From an uncultured Ruminococcus sp. (GTDB lineage Bacteria; Bacillota; Clostridia; Lachnospirales; Lachnospiraceae), in assembly GCA_934359255.1 (NCBI GenBank), contig CAKRLG010000007.1, positions 68,575-132,574 on the forward strand: a stretch of DNA of 64,000 bases, given 5' to 3'. Positions 16,362 through 25,127 of the stretch are shown piece after piece. Both the position numbers and the translations under genes were made by a program. Numbering within the stretch: position 1 is the stretch's first letter; each line of letters opens with the position of its first letter. Under the pieces are notes generated by a model. The model did no database searches, had not been told where the DNA came from, and saw only the letters and a program-made list of their open reading frames with translations.

Positions 16362-16687
16362 GATTCATCCTCCTGTTGTCTGTTGAGATAACGGCGGATG
16401 TCTCCGTTTTTCTGCATTTTATATGTAGCCTCGGCAAGCTGCCGGACCAGTTCCAGTGCTTCTCCATAACCGCATGCAATTCCGACAATCTCCGGACATC
16501 TTCGATAAACGGTTTTCTGCAACATTTGGTTGGCTCCTACAATTTCCAGCTGATTCTCAGGATTCTGTGCCAGAGTGATCAGATACACCTCATACTGGGG
16601 TCTTCGATGTTCCACACGCCATCGGATCCTGGTTGCTTTTTTCTTTGCCTGCTCTCCATAGTATAAGTTCTTAGACCAGTTCAGCAT
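16352..16687 (-). CDS. Conserved hypothetical protein (111 aa), first of the gerW cluster
   Basis: Not recognised by family. The protein is small, basic and soluble (MLNWSKNLYYGEQAKKKATR, then VYLITLAQNPENQLEIVGAN and a helical second half with GYGEALELVRQLAEATYKMQ). No signal peptide, membrane segment or clear motif is seen. A 10-base overlap with the downstream DUF2953 gene makes it part of the operon 16687-14770 and argues that it is genuinely translated. A role linked to the gerW/ytfI pair is only inferred from this position. Confidence 0.7.
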   Translation of the reverse strand: MLNWSKNLYYGEQAKKKATRIRWRVEHRRPQYEVYLITLAQNPENQLEIVGANQMLQKTVYRRCPEIVGIACGYGEALELVRQLAEATYKMQKNGDIRRYLNRQQEDESCM

Positions 16688-16719
16688 CCTGTTTTCAAAA
16701 ACACCCCTTTCTTATGCGG

Positions 16720-16746
16720 AAAAGGGAGGGATCTTTTATCCCTCCC
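16720..16746 (-). terminator. Terminator of the Nudix gene
   Basis: Stem GGGAGGGAT (16724-16732) with 16738-16746 and a 5-base loop, followed on the minus strand by TTTTCC. It ends the gene at 16769. Confidence 0.75.
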
Positions 16747-16768
16747 CATTTTTCAACATGTATTTATT

Positions 16769-17221
16769 TTAAAAATACTTGCGGTTTCCCCAGAGATTAG
16801 ATTTTCGCAAATCCAAATACTCGTTGTACGCCATCTCCAGAATCTGACGTTCATTGGAAAATTTCAGCAGATGGTAAGCCTCGTGAAATTTGTAATATCC
16901 GGAATCCACAAAATACTCTTCCCGTTGTGGTTTGCTGTGATAACTGTTCGCTGACATCAAAAACCAGTGCACATCTTTTTCCACCACATCATTCTGAATA
17001 TTGAAGCTGTACTGACTTTTTCCCACATATTTGATAATGGAAGCCTGTACCCCTGCTTCTTCTTTTACCTCACGGAGAGCCGTCTCATGATATTCCTCTC
17101 CTTCTTCCACAGTTCCCTTTGGCAGAACCCATCCTTCATACCTGTTTTTATAGCTTTTGTATAAAGTCAGGATTTTTCCCCGATATATTACCACTCCGCC
17201 ACAGCTCGTTGCCTCGATCAT
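16769..17221 (-). CDS. Nudix hydrolase
   Basis: 150 residues. A complete Nudix box, G-x5-E-x7-REV-x-EE-x-GV, is seen as GTVEEGEEYHETALREVKEE followed by AGV, near residues 43-65. It coordinates Mg2+ to cleave a nucleoside diphosphate linked to another group. The preceding YEGWVLPKGTVEEGEE resembles diadenosine polyphosphate hydrolases of the MutT/Ap4A type, but the substrate is not settled by sequence. The start at 17221 (MIEATSCGGVVIYRG) was chosen for its AGGAGG, 8 bases upstream; an in-frame extension of 20 residues lacks one. Single-gene unit with its own terminator. Confidence 0.88.
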   Translation of the reverse strand: MIEATSCGGVVIYRGKILTLYKSYKNRYEGWVLPKGTVEEGEEYHETALREVKEEAGVQASIIKYVGKSQYSFNIQNDVVEKDVHWFLMSANSYHSKPQREEYFVDSGYYKFHEAYHLLKFSNERQILEMAYNEYLDLRKSNLWGNRKYF

Positions 17222-17329
17222 TTGCAAATCCTCCTGTAATGCGTTGTGTATCTTTTTGCTGCTGTTTTCCAGCTTCAGCAACTTTTCACTGCCTCAAGTA
17301 TACCTCTTTTCTGAAAACTCTGCAACCTT

Positions 17330-18811
17330 TTAGTTATTGTAATACGCATCAAAGATTTTCTGCGCGATCGGCACTGCCACTTCGCTTCCGGAACCAGATT
17401 CCTCAGCGATAACACTGACCACAATATCCGGGTCTTCCACATTGGAAAATCCAACAAACCATGCGTGCGGTGTGGTGCTACTGGCATCTCCGTGTTCTGC
17501 TGTTCCTGTCTTTCCTGCAGCTGTATAGCCTCTTCCGGAAAGTGCTGATCCGGTTCCGCTCTCCACAACACCAGTCATCAGTTCTGTCAGTTTGGAGGCT
17601 TCCTGTGTGGTCATCAGTTTTTTATAAATCTTTGGTGTATAGGATTTTACTGTTGTTCCGGTATAGCTTTCAATTTTTTCTACCAGATATGGTGTCATCA
17701 GATTGCCGCCATTTGCCACCGCGCTCGTCAGCATCGCCATATACATCGGAGATACCAGGGTATCCCCCTGTCCGATCGCAGTCTGCATCGTCAGCGCATC
17801 TGCACTCTTTGCCTCCAGATCAAAGTTACACTTACGATATGGAAGATCGATCGGAAGCTGTGTATTAAATAACAGCCCTTTCACTGTCTCTACATACTCA
17901 CTCCGATTCAGATCCACGCCAATCTGTGCAAATGCCGAGTTACAGGAATGTGCAAACGCACTTGCAAAATCTTCATGCCCATGCACGCTGTTATGATAGC
18001 AGTGGATCGTATATCCTCCATTTTCCACTTCACCGACACAGTCAAAGGAAAAATTATCAAACGTATTGTTCTGTCTCCAGTATGCCAGTGCCGTGATAAT
18101 TTTAAAGGTTGACCCCGGTGGATACTGCCCCTGTGTTGCTCTGTTTACGAGAATCGAACTGTTGGCATCTGCATTGATCTGATCCCAGTCATCTGAGATC
18201 GTATTTGGATTAAAGTCCGGTTTACTTACCATGGCAAGAATCTTACCGGTATCCGGCTCCATTACCACAACTGCACCTTTTCGATCGCCCAGCGCATCAT
18301 ATGCTGTCTGTTGTAATTTTGTATCCAGCGTTGTATAGACATTGTCCCCTACATTTTTCTGATTCTGAAATTCTTTCTGCACCTGTTCTGCTACATTGGC
18401 ATGAGAGGTCAGTAACTGGGAGTTCATCACCTGTTCCAGACCGCTGGTGCCCTTATCCGAGTATCCCACAACATGAGCAAATACGTTTTCATAAGGATAC
18501 ATCCGAAACTCATTTCCATTCGCATCTGTTTCCGTACTTGCCAGAATATCTCCGTCGGAAGCCAGGATCTTTCCTTTTGTGACCCGCTCCTGGTACGTTC
18601 CCTGCCGTTTGCTATTGTATGGGCTGTTCGCATATTCATCCCTCAGTTCCACGTTAAAATAAACCAGATAGCCAATCAGTGCAAGAAAAATTCCCACAAA
18701 GCAATAGGCAATGATCGTATATTCCTTACCAGTTGAGACTTTTTTCTGTTTGCTCTTGGATCTTTTCTTCGAGGGTTTTCTCTCGATATCCATTTCCTCC
18801 TGATAGTCCAT
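17330..18811 (-). CDS. Penicillin-binding protein 2-type transpeptidase
   Basis: About 493 residues. A basic cytoplasmic N-terminus (RKPSKKRSKSKQKKV) precedes one transmembrane helix (IIAYCFVGIFLALIGYLVYF). The outside part carries the transpeptidase motifs: serine in PPGSTFKIITAL, SCN in AHSCNSAFAQIG, and KTG in AAGKTGTAEHG. It cross-links peptidoglycan. The gene overlaps the end of the SEDS gene, so the two form a glycosyltransferase-transpeptidase pair. It is short for PBP2 and lacks a large dimerisation domain, similar to PbpA of Actinobacteria and many Clostridia. Start uncertain: ATGs at 18811 and 18793 each sit 2 bases after GGAGG, an unusually tight spacing. Confidence 0.88.
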   Translation of the reverse strand: MDYQEEMDIERKPSKKRSKSKQKKVSTGKEYTIIAYCFVGIFLALIGYLVYFNVELRDEYANSPYNSKRQGTYQERVTKGKILASDGDILASTETDANGNEFRMYPYENVFAHVVGYSDKGTSGLEQVMNSQLLTSHANVAEQVQKEFQNQKNVGDNVYTTLDTKLQQTAYDALGDRKGAVVVMEPDTGKILAMVSKPDFNPNTISDDWDQINADANSSILVNRATQGQYPPGSTFKIITALAYWRQNNTFDNFSFDCVGEVENGGYTIHCYHNSVHGHEDFASAFAHSCNSAFAQIGVDLNRSEYVETVKGLLFNTQLPIDLPYRKCNFDLEAKSADALTMQTAIGQGDTLVSPMYMAMLTSAVANGGNLMTPYLVEKIESYTGTTVKSYTPKIYKKLMTTQEASKLTELMTGVVESGTGSALSGRGYTAAGKTGTAEHGDASSTTPHAWFVGFSNVEDPDIVVSVIAEESGSGSEVAVPIAQKIFDAYYNN

Positions 18812-20195
18812 TTCCTCCAGGCGGGTTCTGTTTTGGTGGTTTCTTTGATTTTTTACGTTTTTCTTTTCTCTTTCTTTCAAGTTCTTCACCTTCGTCTTCT
18901 CTGAGAATATACAGTCCCTGGATGATGGCAAACATCAGAATCGTACAGATCACCGAGCTTCCGCCATAACTTACCAGTGGAAGGGTAATTCCTGTCATAG
19001 GAATAAATTTGCTGGTTCCGCCGACTGTCAGAAATACCTGGAACGCATACTCTGCGCCCAGTCCCATCGCGATCAGCTTATAAAATGGTTTGCTCATCCG
19101 CATGGAAACATTGACAATCATCAGATAGCAGCTCATGCAGACCAGAAGCATGCAGATTGCAAAGATCGCTCCCAGTTCCTCACAGATCGCTGCAAATATA
19201 AAATCTTTGTCCACTACAGGGATGATATTCGGCATTCCTTTTCCGAGTCCCATGCCGAACCATCCGCCGGCACTGATACCAAACAGTCCCTGTGCGACCT
19301 GATATCCCCCTCCGACTTTATCATATACTGCAATGGGATCCTGCCATACGATCACACGCTGCCGTACATGATTAAACAGAAAATACGCCGCAACCGCAGC
19401 CAGGGTGCCGCCGGCAAGACCTGCCAGCGCATACCGCGCTTTCTTTGTTGCAACATACAACATGACAATATATGCCACAAAGAAAACCACCGCACTTCCC
19501 AGGTCTTTTGATACAACCAGAATCAGCACGTGAGCCGCTGCCACCACAGTTGTGATCACAACCCTCTTGAAGCTGGTATCTTCTCTCAACATACCTGCCA
19601 CAAAAAATACAAAGGTGATCTTTACCAGTTCCGAAAACTGGAAGGTAACACCACCAATCTCAATGGATAGCTTGGCTCCTCCGGAGATCGCCGCCATGGC
19701 AAGTACCACCATCAAAAGAGCAAGTCCCACGATTCCATACAGCCAGGTCAGATCCTTTAAGATCTTTACCTTTCTTACAATCACCGGTACGATAAACGAA
19801 AGTACCATACCGATAACTACGATTTCAAACTGCTTGACCGCCTTACCAAAACTCAGTCTGCTTAAGATCAGAAAACCGATACTCAAAAGCATACACATAT
19901 TATTGACAATCAGCATATTTCCTTTTCTGTAAATCACCCGATACAGAATCTGTACCACGACGATAAACAAAAACACTGCTCCGTACATCATCAGCATCTT
20001 CATATCGTTGTTCTGCAAAAACAGCACTGTATATGCCACCAGGTTCATAAACAGCATCAGTACGATCTGTCTGCGCAGCACATTTTTCTGATCTTCTATG
20101 TCCCGTTTCCGAAATACGGTAAAACAGGAAAATGTATAGATCATCATCAGAAGAATGATGAGATATTTGGATACTTCTGTGATTACATTTTCCAC
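18726..20195 (-). CDS. FtsW/RodA/SpoVE (SEDS) peptidoglycan glycosyltransferase
   Basis: 489 residues with about ten membrane helices. SEDS signatures are present: FQFSELVKITFVFFVAGML, VSKDLGSAVVFFVAYIVMLY, QDPIAVYDKVGGGYQVAQGL, DFIFAAICEELGAIFA and TGITLPLVSYGGSS. These enzymes polymerise lipid II and act with a partner transpeptidase, here the PBP whose start lies inside this gene. The C-terminus has a basic, proline/glycine-rich cytoplasmic tail (ERKRKEKRKKSKKPPKQNPP) of ~60 residues. Whether it serves division, elongation or sporulation cannot be told. It follows the U32 peptidase gene by 21 bases. Confidence 0.92.
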   Translation of the reverse strand: MENVITEVSKYLIILLMMIYTFSCFTVFRKRDIEDQKNVLRRQIVLMLFMNLVAYTVLFLQNNDMKMLMMYGAVFLFIVVVQILYRVIYRKGNMLIVNNMCMLLSIGFLILSRLSFGKAVKQFEIVVIGMVLSFIVPVIVRKVKILKDLTWLYGIVGLALLMVVLAMAAISGGAKLSIEIGGVTFQFSELVKITFVFFVAGMLREDTSFKRVVITTVVAAAHVLILVVSKDLGSAVVFFVAYIVMLYVATKKARYALAGLAGGTLAAVAAYFLFNHVRQRVIVWQDPIAVYDKVGGGYQVAQGLFGISAGGWFGMGLGKGMPNIIPVVDKDFIFAAICEELGAIFAICMLLVCMSCYLMIVNVSMRMSKPFYKLIAMGLGAEYAFQVFLTVGGTSKFIPMTGITLPLVSYGGSSVICTILMFAIIQGLYILREDEGEELERKRKEKRKKSKKPPKQNPPGGNGLSGGNGYREKTLEEKIQEQTEKSLNW

Positions 20196-20216
20196 TGCAT
20201 CTCCTCCACTTTCTGT

Positions 20217-22409
20217 CTATTCCACACCTCGCTGGAAATGTCCTTTGGTTGTTTCTCCTGTCTGCATCTGCCCATCCGGCTTCTGTCCTTTCAGATATAC
20301 GGCCACAAACGCCCGGACAATCTTTTCTGTTTCCTGCCTTGTTTCTGTCGTAAATGACAGACGATATGCCTTTACACCCAGATTTTCTGCTTTTTCCTTT
20401 TCTTTCAGCAGGGAAGTTGGCAGCGCATTGTAGATTGTATTATAACAGAACTCGCAGCTGCATACACCACGAAACTCCTTCTGATACCGGTCTTTCAAAA
20501 CATACTGTGCACAGGCATGATTACAGTGATCCATCGTTTTTTGCACACACTGCACGGACACCATCATCGGTGTATAACCGTATACGGTCAGTTCACTGTT
20601 TTTATTGTTTCTGTGTACCAGTTCTTTCGCATTCAGTTCCAGCGGAACCGTATCTCCGAGAATCCCTTTCTTCATCCAGAACGCTTCTGCCCGGTTGTTC
20701 ATGGTATAGATATTCGCATCCAGAACGATCCGGGAGGTAAGTCCCATCCCATCCAGGATTCCATAGCTTTCCATATTCCGCACCAGAAAGCCTCCAAGAC
20801 CTTTCTGAACCAGTTCATTAAAAGTCTCTTTCCTTCCATTAAGTTCCCGGTCACGAACGATTCGCGGCAATGTAAGAAACAGCTCTTTTCTCTCTTCTTT
20901 CAATCTGTGAATCCATCTTTCCACATTCTGAATGAACCCAGGCACAGGGAAGATTCCGCAGTCCGCATAGATTCTCTTAACTCCGTCTGCCTTTTCCACT
21001 GCTACAAGCTGTTCTTCCGTTTCCACAGCAGCTGTGAGATACCCTTGGGTTGTCTGTTTTTCTGTCTCCGGTATATCTTTGAGATCCCGCTCTTTTGCTT
21101 TTCGCTGTTTCCACGGACGAAGCAGCTCTTTTTCCAGAGTTTCCAGCCCCTGTCGTCTCAGATGATTTAGCTGCTGCATGGGGAGAAAAATATCATCCCC
21201 CATAAAAATATCCAGTTTTTCAAACGCATAGCCGGATCCTCCGGTTTTTTCCATCTGTCTGCGGATCCTTTCTTCACCCAGCGGACAATTCGTGGCAGCC
21301 TGCACAGTTTCCCCTTCTACTGTCACCCTGCAGTCACCTGACTGTACTTCCAGAATTGCAGGACATCCATTATACAAGCTCATGGTTCCCCGTATCAGAA
21401 CCGGCGTCTTTTTATCCATATATTCTTTCCGTATTCTGGTAAATAATTCTTCATTTCGAATCATACCGGCACTTTTTTCATTTTCAAGTGCCATCATGGA
21501 TCGTCCGTTTCGCTGCTTATAATAGCTCTGGTGAAAACCATCCCGGTTATAAATATCCCACAGAATCTGTTTATCCTCTTTTGTAACGATCGGCCTTTTT
21601 TCCCCTGAAAGATACTTGTCCAGATATTTCCGGTAAACAGACACCACACCGGCAGTGTATTCCGGTTTTTTCATTCTCCCTTCAATTTTCAGGGAATATA
21701 CACCTGCTTCAATGATTTCCGGCAGGATATCTACCGTACACATATCTTTCGGACTCAGTGCATACGCGGTCCTGTCATTATTCAGGCGTTTTCCATCCCG
21801 ATAAACCTGATAAGGCAGACGGCAGGGCTGTGCACATCTTCCCCTGTTTCCGCTTCTTCCGCCAATCATGCTGCTCATCAGACACTGCCCGGAATAACAA
21901 TAACAAAGGGCTCCGTGAACAAAACTCTCAATTTCCATATGCGTGGCATCGTAAATTTTTCTAATTTCTTCCAGTGACAGCTCCCTCGCAGTCACCACAC
22001 GGGTTGCCCCGGCTTTCTGTAAAAGCTTTGCGCTCTCTACACCGGTGATCGTCATCTGCGTACTGGCATGAATGTGCAGCTCCGGAAAATACGTTTTGAC
22101 AAACTCCATCACACCCGGATCCTGTACAATAACTGCATCCAGTCCCGCCTCGTACAACGGAGCCAGATATTCATACAGTTCCTTTTCCAATTCCCTGTTT
22201 TTCAACAGTGTATTGATGGTCAGATACAGCTGTTTTCCCTTCAGATGTGCCAGGTCAATCGCCCGGATCAGCTGTTCCTGATCCAGATTGTCGGCATAGG
22301 CACGGGCACCAAATTTCTGACCACCCAGATAGACAGCATCCGCCCCGGCTTCAAATGCAGCCTCCAGAGCCTCGTAAGAGCCGGCGGGTGCCAGTAATTC
22401 TACCTTCAT
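20217..22409 (-). CDS. Peptidase U32 family protein with DUF3656 domain
   Basis: 730 residues. The N-terminal TIM-barrel-like U32 domain starts VELLAPAGSYEALEAAFEAG. The family signature ESFVHGALCYCYSGQCLMSS is intact near residue 170, followed by GGRSGNRGRCAQPCRLPY. The cysteines in these blocks bind an iron-sulfur cluster in the tRNA/rRNA hydroxylases TrhP and RlhA. This long form continues with a DUF3656-type middle and a C-terminal cysteine-rich region (EFRGVCSCEFCYNTIYNALP). Although named collagenase-like peptidases, proven relatives hydroxylate RNA, so RNA modification is the better guess. A hairpin terminator lies between zapA and this gene, and the start has AAGGAGGAG. Confidence 0.85.
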   Translation of the reverse strand: MKVELLAPAGSYEALEAAFEAGADAVYLGGQKFGARAYADNLDQEQLIRAIDLAHLKGKQLYLTINTLLKNRELEKELYEYLAPLYEAGLDAVIVQDPGVMEFVKTYFPELHIHASTQMTITGVESAKLLQKAGATRVVTARELSLEEIRKIYDATHMEIESFVHGALCYCYSGQCLMSSMIGGRSGNRGRCAQPCRLPYQVYRDGKRLNNDRTAYALSPKDMCTVDILPEIIEAGVYSLKIEGRMKKPEYTAGVVSVYRKYLDKYLSGEKRPIVTKEDKQILWDIYNRDGFHQSYYKQRNGRSMMALENEKSAGMIRNEELFTRIRKEYMDKKTPVLIRGTMSLYNGCPAILEVQSGDCRVTVEGETVQAATNCPLGEERIRRQMEKTGGSGYAFEKLDIFMGDDIFLPMQQLNHLRRQGLETLEKELLRPWKQRKAKERDLKDIPETEKQTTQGYLTAAVETEEQLVAVEKADGVKRIYADCGIFPVPGFIQNVERWIHRLKEERKELFLTLPRIVRDRELNGRKETFNELVQKGLGGFLVRNMESYGILDGMGLTSRIVLDANIYTMNNRAEAFWMKKGILGDTVPLELNAKELVHRNNKNSELTVYGYTPMMVSVQCVQKTMDHCNHACAQYVLKDRYQKEFRGVCSCEFCYNTIYNALPTSLLKEKEKAENLGVKAYRLSFTTETRQETEKIVRAFVAVYLKGQKPDGQMQTGETTKGHFQRGVE

Positions 22410-22423
22410 ATACTCCTCCTTAC

Positions 22424-22456
22424 AAAAAAGGCTATCGCAGATACTGCGACAGTCTT
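22424..22456 (-). terminator. Terminator or attenuator between zapA and the U32 gene
   Basis: Arms 22430-22439 and 22445-22454 (GGCTATCGCA with TGCGACAGTC, two mismatches), loop GATAC, then six Ts on the minus strand. It ends only 15 bases before the U32 start codon, so partial read-through may set expression of the downstream genes. Confidence 0.75.
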
Positions 22457-22461
22457 CTTTT

Positions 22462-22848
22462 TTATTTCAGCAGATTCTCCATATCCTGTTCCAGCTTCTT
22501 CATCTGCTGTTCCAGTTCTTCTTTTTCCTTCTTCAGATTCTCAACCTCGATCTGGGCTTCGATCAGATCGTGTTTCAGATCATACATTTCCTTATCTTTC
22601 AGCTGGGAATCTTCTTCAAAAACTTCTGCCTGATGTTTTGCCTTGAAGTAATCATCTGCAATGTTCAGGCTGAGCAGTGTGTTTTTTGTTTCCACCGGCT
22701 GTCGGTTATATCCCGGCAGTTCAGAAAGCTGGGCAAGTTTATGGTTCATATAAGAAGCCACATTCTGCAGATATTCTTCGCTCTCATATCCACTTAATGT
22801 GATGATCTTTCCTCCGATTAATACCTTAATTGTATTTTTTGCTGGCAT
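22462..22848 (-). CDS. zapA: Cell division protein ZapA
   Basis: 128 residues. The ZapA head is at residues 1-65: NTIKVLIGGKIITLSGYESE, then YLQNVASYMNHKLAQL and TLLSLNIADDYFKA. A long coiled coil follows to the end (EVENLKKEKEELEQQMKKLE). ZapA binds FtsZ and bundles its filaments at the division site. The ATG at 22848 has GGAGG upstream at 10 bases. It has its own promoter near 23022-23049 and a leader of about 170 bases, with the terminator straight after its stop. Confidence 0.9.
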   Translation of the reverse strand: MPAKNTIKVLIGGKIITLSGYESEEYLQNVASYMNHKLAQLSELPGYNRQPVETKNTLLSLNIADDYFKAKHQAEVFEEDSQLKDKEMYDLKHDLIEAQIEVENLKKEKEELEQQMKKLEQDMENLLK

Positions 22849-23021
22849 TACGGCATTTCCTCCATTTTATGTATGCTCTGCATAAACAAGATGCGTTTTT
22901 GCAGACAGTAACATCTCGTACTTTTACAGTTATTTTCTGTGATTTCTCCGAAGGTTACTGTTAGTGATTCATACCTCGCTTTGCACATTATCATTATGTT
23001 CCGCCGATATGACTCTCTTCT

Positions 23022-23049
23022 ATTATAAACAAAATCCCTCAAAAAACAA
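23022..23049 (-). promoter_or_regulatory. zapA promoter
   Basis: Minus-strand -35 TTGTTT (23044-23049), 16-bp spacer, -10 TATAAT (23022-23027), just beyond the ruvB stop at 23054. The leader of ~170 bases down to 22848 contains the inverted pair ACAGTAAC/GTTACTGT about 42 bases apart. No known riboswitch was recognised in it. Confidence 0.6.
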
Positions 23050-23053
23050 CCCC

Positions 23054-24040
23054 TTAGATTCCCAAATGATGATATGCCAGCTCAGTTGCCACACGTCCTC
23101 TTGGTGTGCGATTTAAAAATCCGTACTGAATCAGGTACGGTTCATACACATCTTCGATGGTTCCCGCATCTTCTCCGATAGCTGCTGCCAGAGTATCCAG
23201 TCCTACCGGACCTCCATTAAATTTGTGAATGATCATCTCCAGAATCTTCCGGTCTGTCTGATCCAGACCATACCGGTCCACTTCCAGAAGTTCCAGTGCA
23301 AAATCAGCCACTTCTTTTGTGATCTTTCCATCATATTTGACCTGCGCAAAGTCTCTCACACGCTTTAACAGACGGTTTGCCAGACGTGGAGTTCCTCTCG
23401 AACGCTTTGCCATCTCTCTGGCTCCATCCGCATCAATCTCCACTCCAAGCACTTTCGCAGAATGCTGGATGATCGTCTGCAGTTCTTCCTCCGTATAGAA
23501 CTCCAGATGGTGAATCACACCAAAACGGTCTCTTAACGGCGCCGTCAGAAGTCCTGCCCTTGTGGTTGCTCCCACCAGAGTAAAATGTGGCAGATCCAGA
23601 CGAATTGAACGGGCAGTGGCACCTTTCCCGATCATGATATCAATCGCATAATCTTCCATCGCCGGATAAAGAACCTCTTCCACCTGACGATTCAGACGGT
23701 GAATCTCATCCACAAAAAGGACATCCCCCTCCTGCAGATTATTTAAGATAGCCGCCATCTCTCCCGGTTTTTCGATAGCCGGACCGGAAGTTACCTTCAT
23801 GTGAACTCCCATTTCGTTGGCAATAATCCCTGCCAGTGTGGTTTTTCCAAGCCCAGGTGGTCCGTAAAATAACACATGATCCAGTGCATCGTTTCGCTGT
23901 TTTGCAGCTTCTATATAAATTTTCAGATTTTTCTTTGCTTTTTCCTGACCAATATAATCATCCAGACACTGGGGACGAAGGCTGCCCTCGATACGGATGT
24001 CTTCTTCCATCATGTCGGTTGTGATAACACGTCTTTCCAT
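23054..24040 (-). CDS. ruvB: Holliday junction branch migration helicase RuvB
   Basis: 328 residues, the normal size. The AAA+ motor of the RuvAB complex drives branch migration of Holliday junctions. Walker A is [20 protein letters not shown] (~57-76), Walker [17 protein letters not shown], and sensor [18 protein letters not shown]. The C-terminal winged helix ([20 protein letters not shown]) is intact. It lies downstream of ruvA, from which a 211-base repeat-containing gap separates it. ruvC was not found in the window. Confidence 0.96.
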   Translation of the reverse strand: MERRVITTDMMEEDIRIEGSLRPQCLDDYIGQEKAKKNLKIYIEAAKQRNDALDHVLFYGPPGLGKTTLAGIIANEMGVHMKVTSGPAIEKPGEMAAILNNLQEGDVLFVDEIHRLNRQVEEVLYPAMEDYAIDIMIGKGATARSIRLDLPHFTLVGATTRAGLLTAPLRDRFGVIHHLEFYTEEELQTIIQHSAKVLGVEIDADGAREMAKRSRGTPRLANRLLKRVRDFAQVKYDGKITKEVADFALELLEVDRYGLDQTDRKILEMIIHKFNGGPVGLDTLAAAIGEDAGTIEDVYEPYLIQYGFLNRTPRGRVATELAYHHLGI

Positions 24041-24091
24041 ACTTTATTTTTCTCCATATACATATCTGTACTCACTATAGCTTACTTGTTT

Positions 24092-24260
24092 TTCGCCGTT
24101 CGCCATGAGTGAGCAAGCTCCCTCTGGCTCTCTTGCGCTCATTATATCATGATTCGCACCTGCGGTGCTTGACGCTGCTCTCGCAGCTATCATGATCGCC
24201 ATTCGCCGTTCGCCAAGAGTGAGCAAGCTCCCTCTGGCTCTCTTGCGCTCATTATATCAT
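24092..24260. repeat. 59-bp duplication with hairpins at the ruvA 3' end
   Basis: Bases 24092-24150 and 24202-24260 are the same 59-bp sequence with a single difference (T at 24106, A at 24216), 110 bp apart. Each unit holds a hairpin (GAGCAAG with CTTGCGCTC). The spacer has two more, GCACC/GGTGC and GCTGC/GCAGC. The right-hand copy includes the last two codons and the stop of ruvA (24252-24260). The ruvA-ruvB gap consists almost wholly of this structure. It reads as a palindromic intergenic repeat rather than a gene. Confidence 0.8.
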
Positions 24261-24863
24261 CTTCTTCAGTGCGGCTTTGAGTAGGGTTTCCACATCCATT
24301 GTCTCCGCACCTTCTACTTTTTTCACTGCGCGGAGTGCATCCGTGTTCGGGTAGCCTAGTGCTACCAGTGCCTGTACTGCTTCCTGCAGCTGGTTGTCTC
24401 CTTCCGTCTCAGGTATTCCTGCAGCTGACTGATTTGCCAGTTTCTGTTCAAAAGCATCTTCCAGATCCAGTTTATCTTTCAGTTCCAGGATCAGTTTCTG
24501 TGCAGTCTTCTTACCAATACCGGGTGCCTTGGCAATTGCCGCCGCATCATCTGCCAGAACCGCGAACCGCAGATCATCCGCCGACAGTGCCGAGAGGATT
24601 CCAAGTCCTGCCTTCGGTCCGATACCATTGACACCTAACAGTAATTTAAACACTCTCAGGTCATCTCTTGTTGCAAAGCCATATAATTGCATGGCATCTT
24701 CTTTTACATTCAGATATGTATATATTTTTACTTCCTGACCAATTGGAATTGCGCCAGAAAAAACGGAACCGGGTACGAAGATTCGATAGCCGATTCCGTG
24801 ATTATCTACAATAATACACTGGTCGTCCGCTTCCTCCAGTATGCCTTTCACGTATCCTATCAT
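24252..24863 (-). CDS. ruvA: Holliday junction DNA helicase subunit RuvA
   Basis: 203 residues. RuvA tetramers bind four-way junctions and recruit RuvB. Domain I starts MIGYVKGILEEADDQCIIVD. Helix-hairpin-helix repeats are GVNGIGPKAGLGILSALS and APGIGKKTAQKLILELKDKL. Domain III at the end (QEAVQALVALGYPNTDALRA) contacts RuvB. The second of two adjacent ATGs (24863) is preferred for its distance from AAGGAG. The last codons, Met-Ile-stop, lie inside a 59-bp repeat whose other copy is downstream, so the extreme C-terminus may be set by that repeat. Confidence 0.95.
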   Translation of the reverse strand: MIGYVKGILEEADDQCIIVDNHGIGYRIFVPGSVFSGAIPIGQEVKIYTYLNVKEDAMQLYGFATRDDLRVFKLLLGVNGIGPKAGLGILSALSADDLRFAVLADDAAAIAKAPGIGKKTAQKLILELKDKLDLEDAFEQKLANQSAAGIPETEGDNQLQEAVQALVALGYPNTDALRAVKKVEGAETMDVETLLKAALKKMI

Positions 24864-24969
24864 CATAAACTCCTTTTTTCGGGAACTGCCCCAAACAACA
24901 GTTCCCTTAGTCTACGTTCTATCATACCACAAGGTGGCCGACCTTTCAATTTTTAATTTGCAGATACCA

Positions 24970-25120
24970 GGTTTCCAAAGCGAAAAGCTTTTCGTGCTTG
25001 CATGAGAAAGCTTTTTGCCTTGGAAACCGCCAGACATGAGAAAGTAGCGATTTACGAAGTAAATCAGCGGATTTCGAATGGCTGGAGGATTGTGGGAGCA
25101 GCTTTGCTGCGGAACAATCC
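24970..25120. repeat. Three consecutive inverted repeats downstream of rnfB
   Basis: A long stem pairs 24970-24993 with 25006-25028 (GGTTTCCAA...AAAGCTTT type, few mismatches). Next is a short one, GATTTAC (25049-25055) with GTAAATC (25059-25065). The third is GGATTGT (25087-25093) with ACAATCC (25114-25120), enclosing GCAGC/GCTGC. They fill most of the 264-base gap between rnfB and ruvA. None has a terminator-like T run, so they look more like repeat-derived structure or mRNA end protection. Confidence 0.65.
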
Positions 25121-25127
25121 GTAAGTA

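Noticed and set aside
24044..24226. 60-codon minus-strand frame between ruvA and ruvB
   Set aside because: It is the translation of the 59-bp repeat unit and its spacer; no start signal.
24041..24260. CRISPR-like repeat pair
   Set aside because: Only two units, 59 bp long, with internal hairpins and a spacer made of palindromes; no cas genes in the window.
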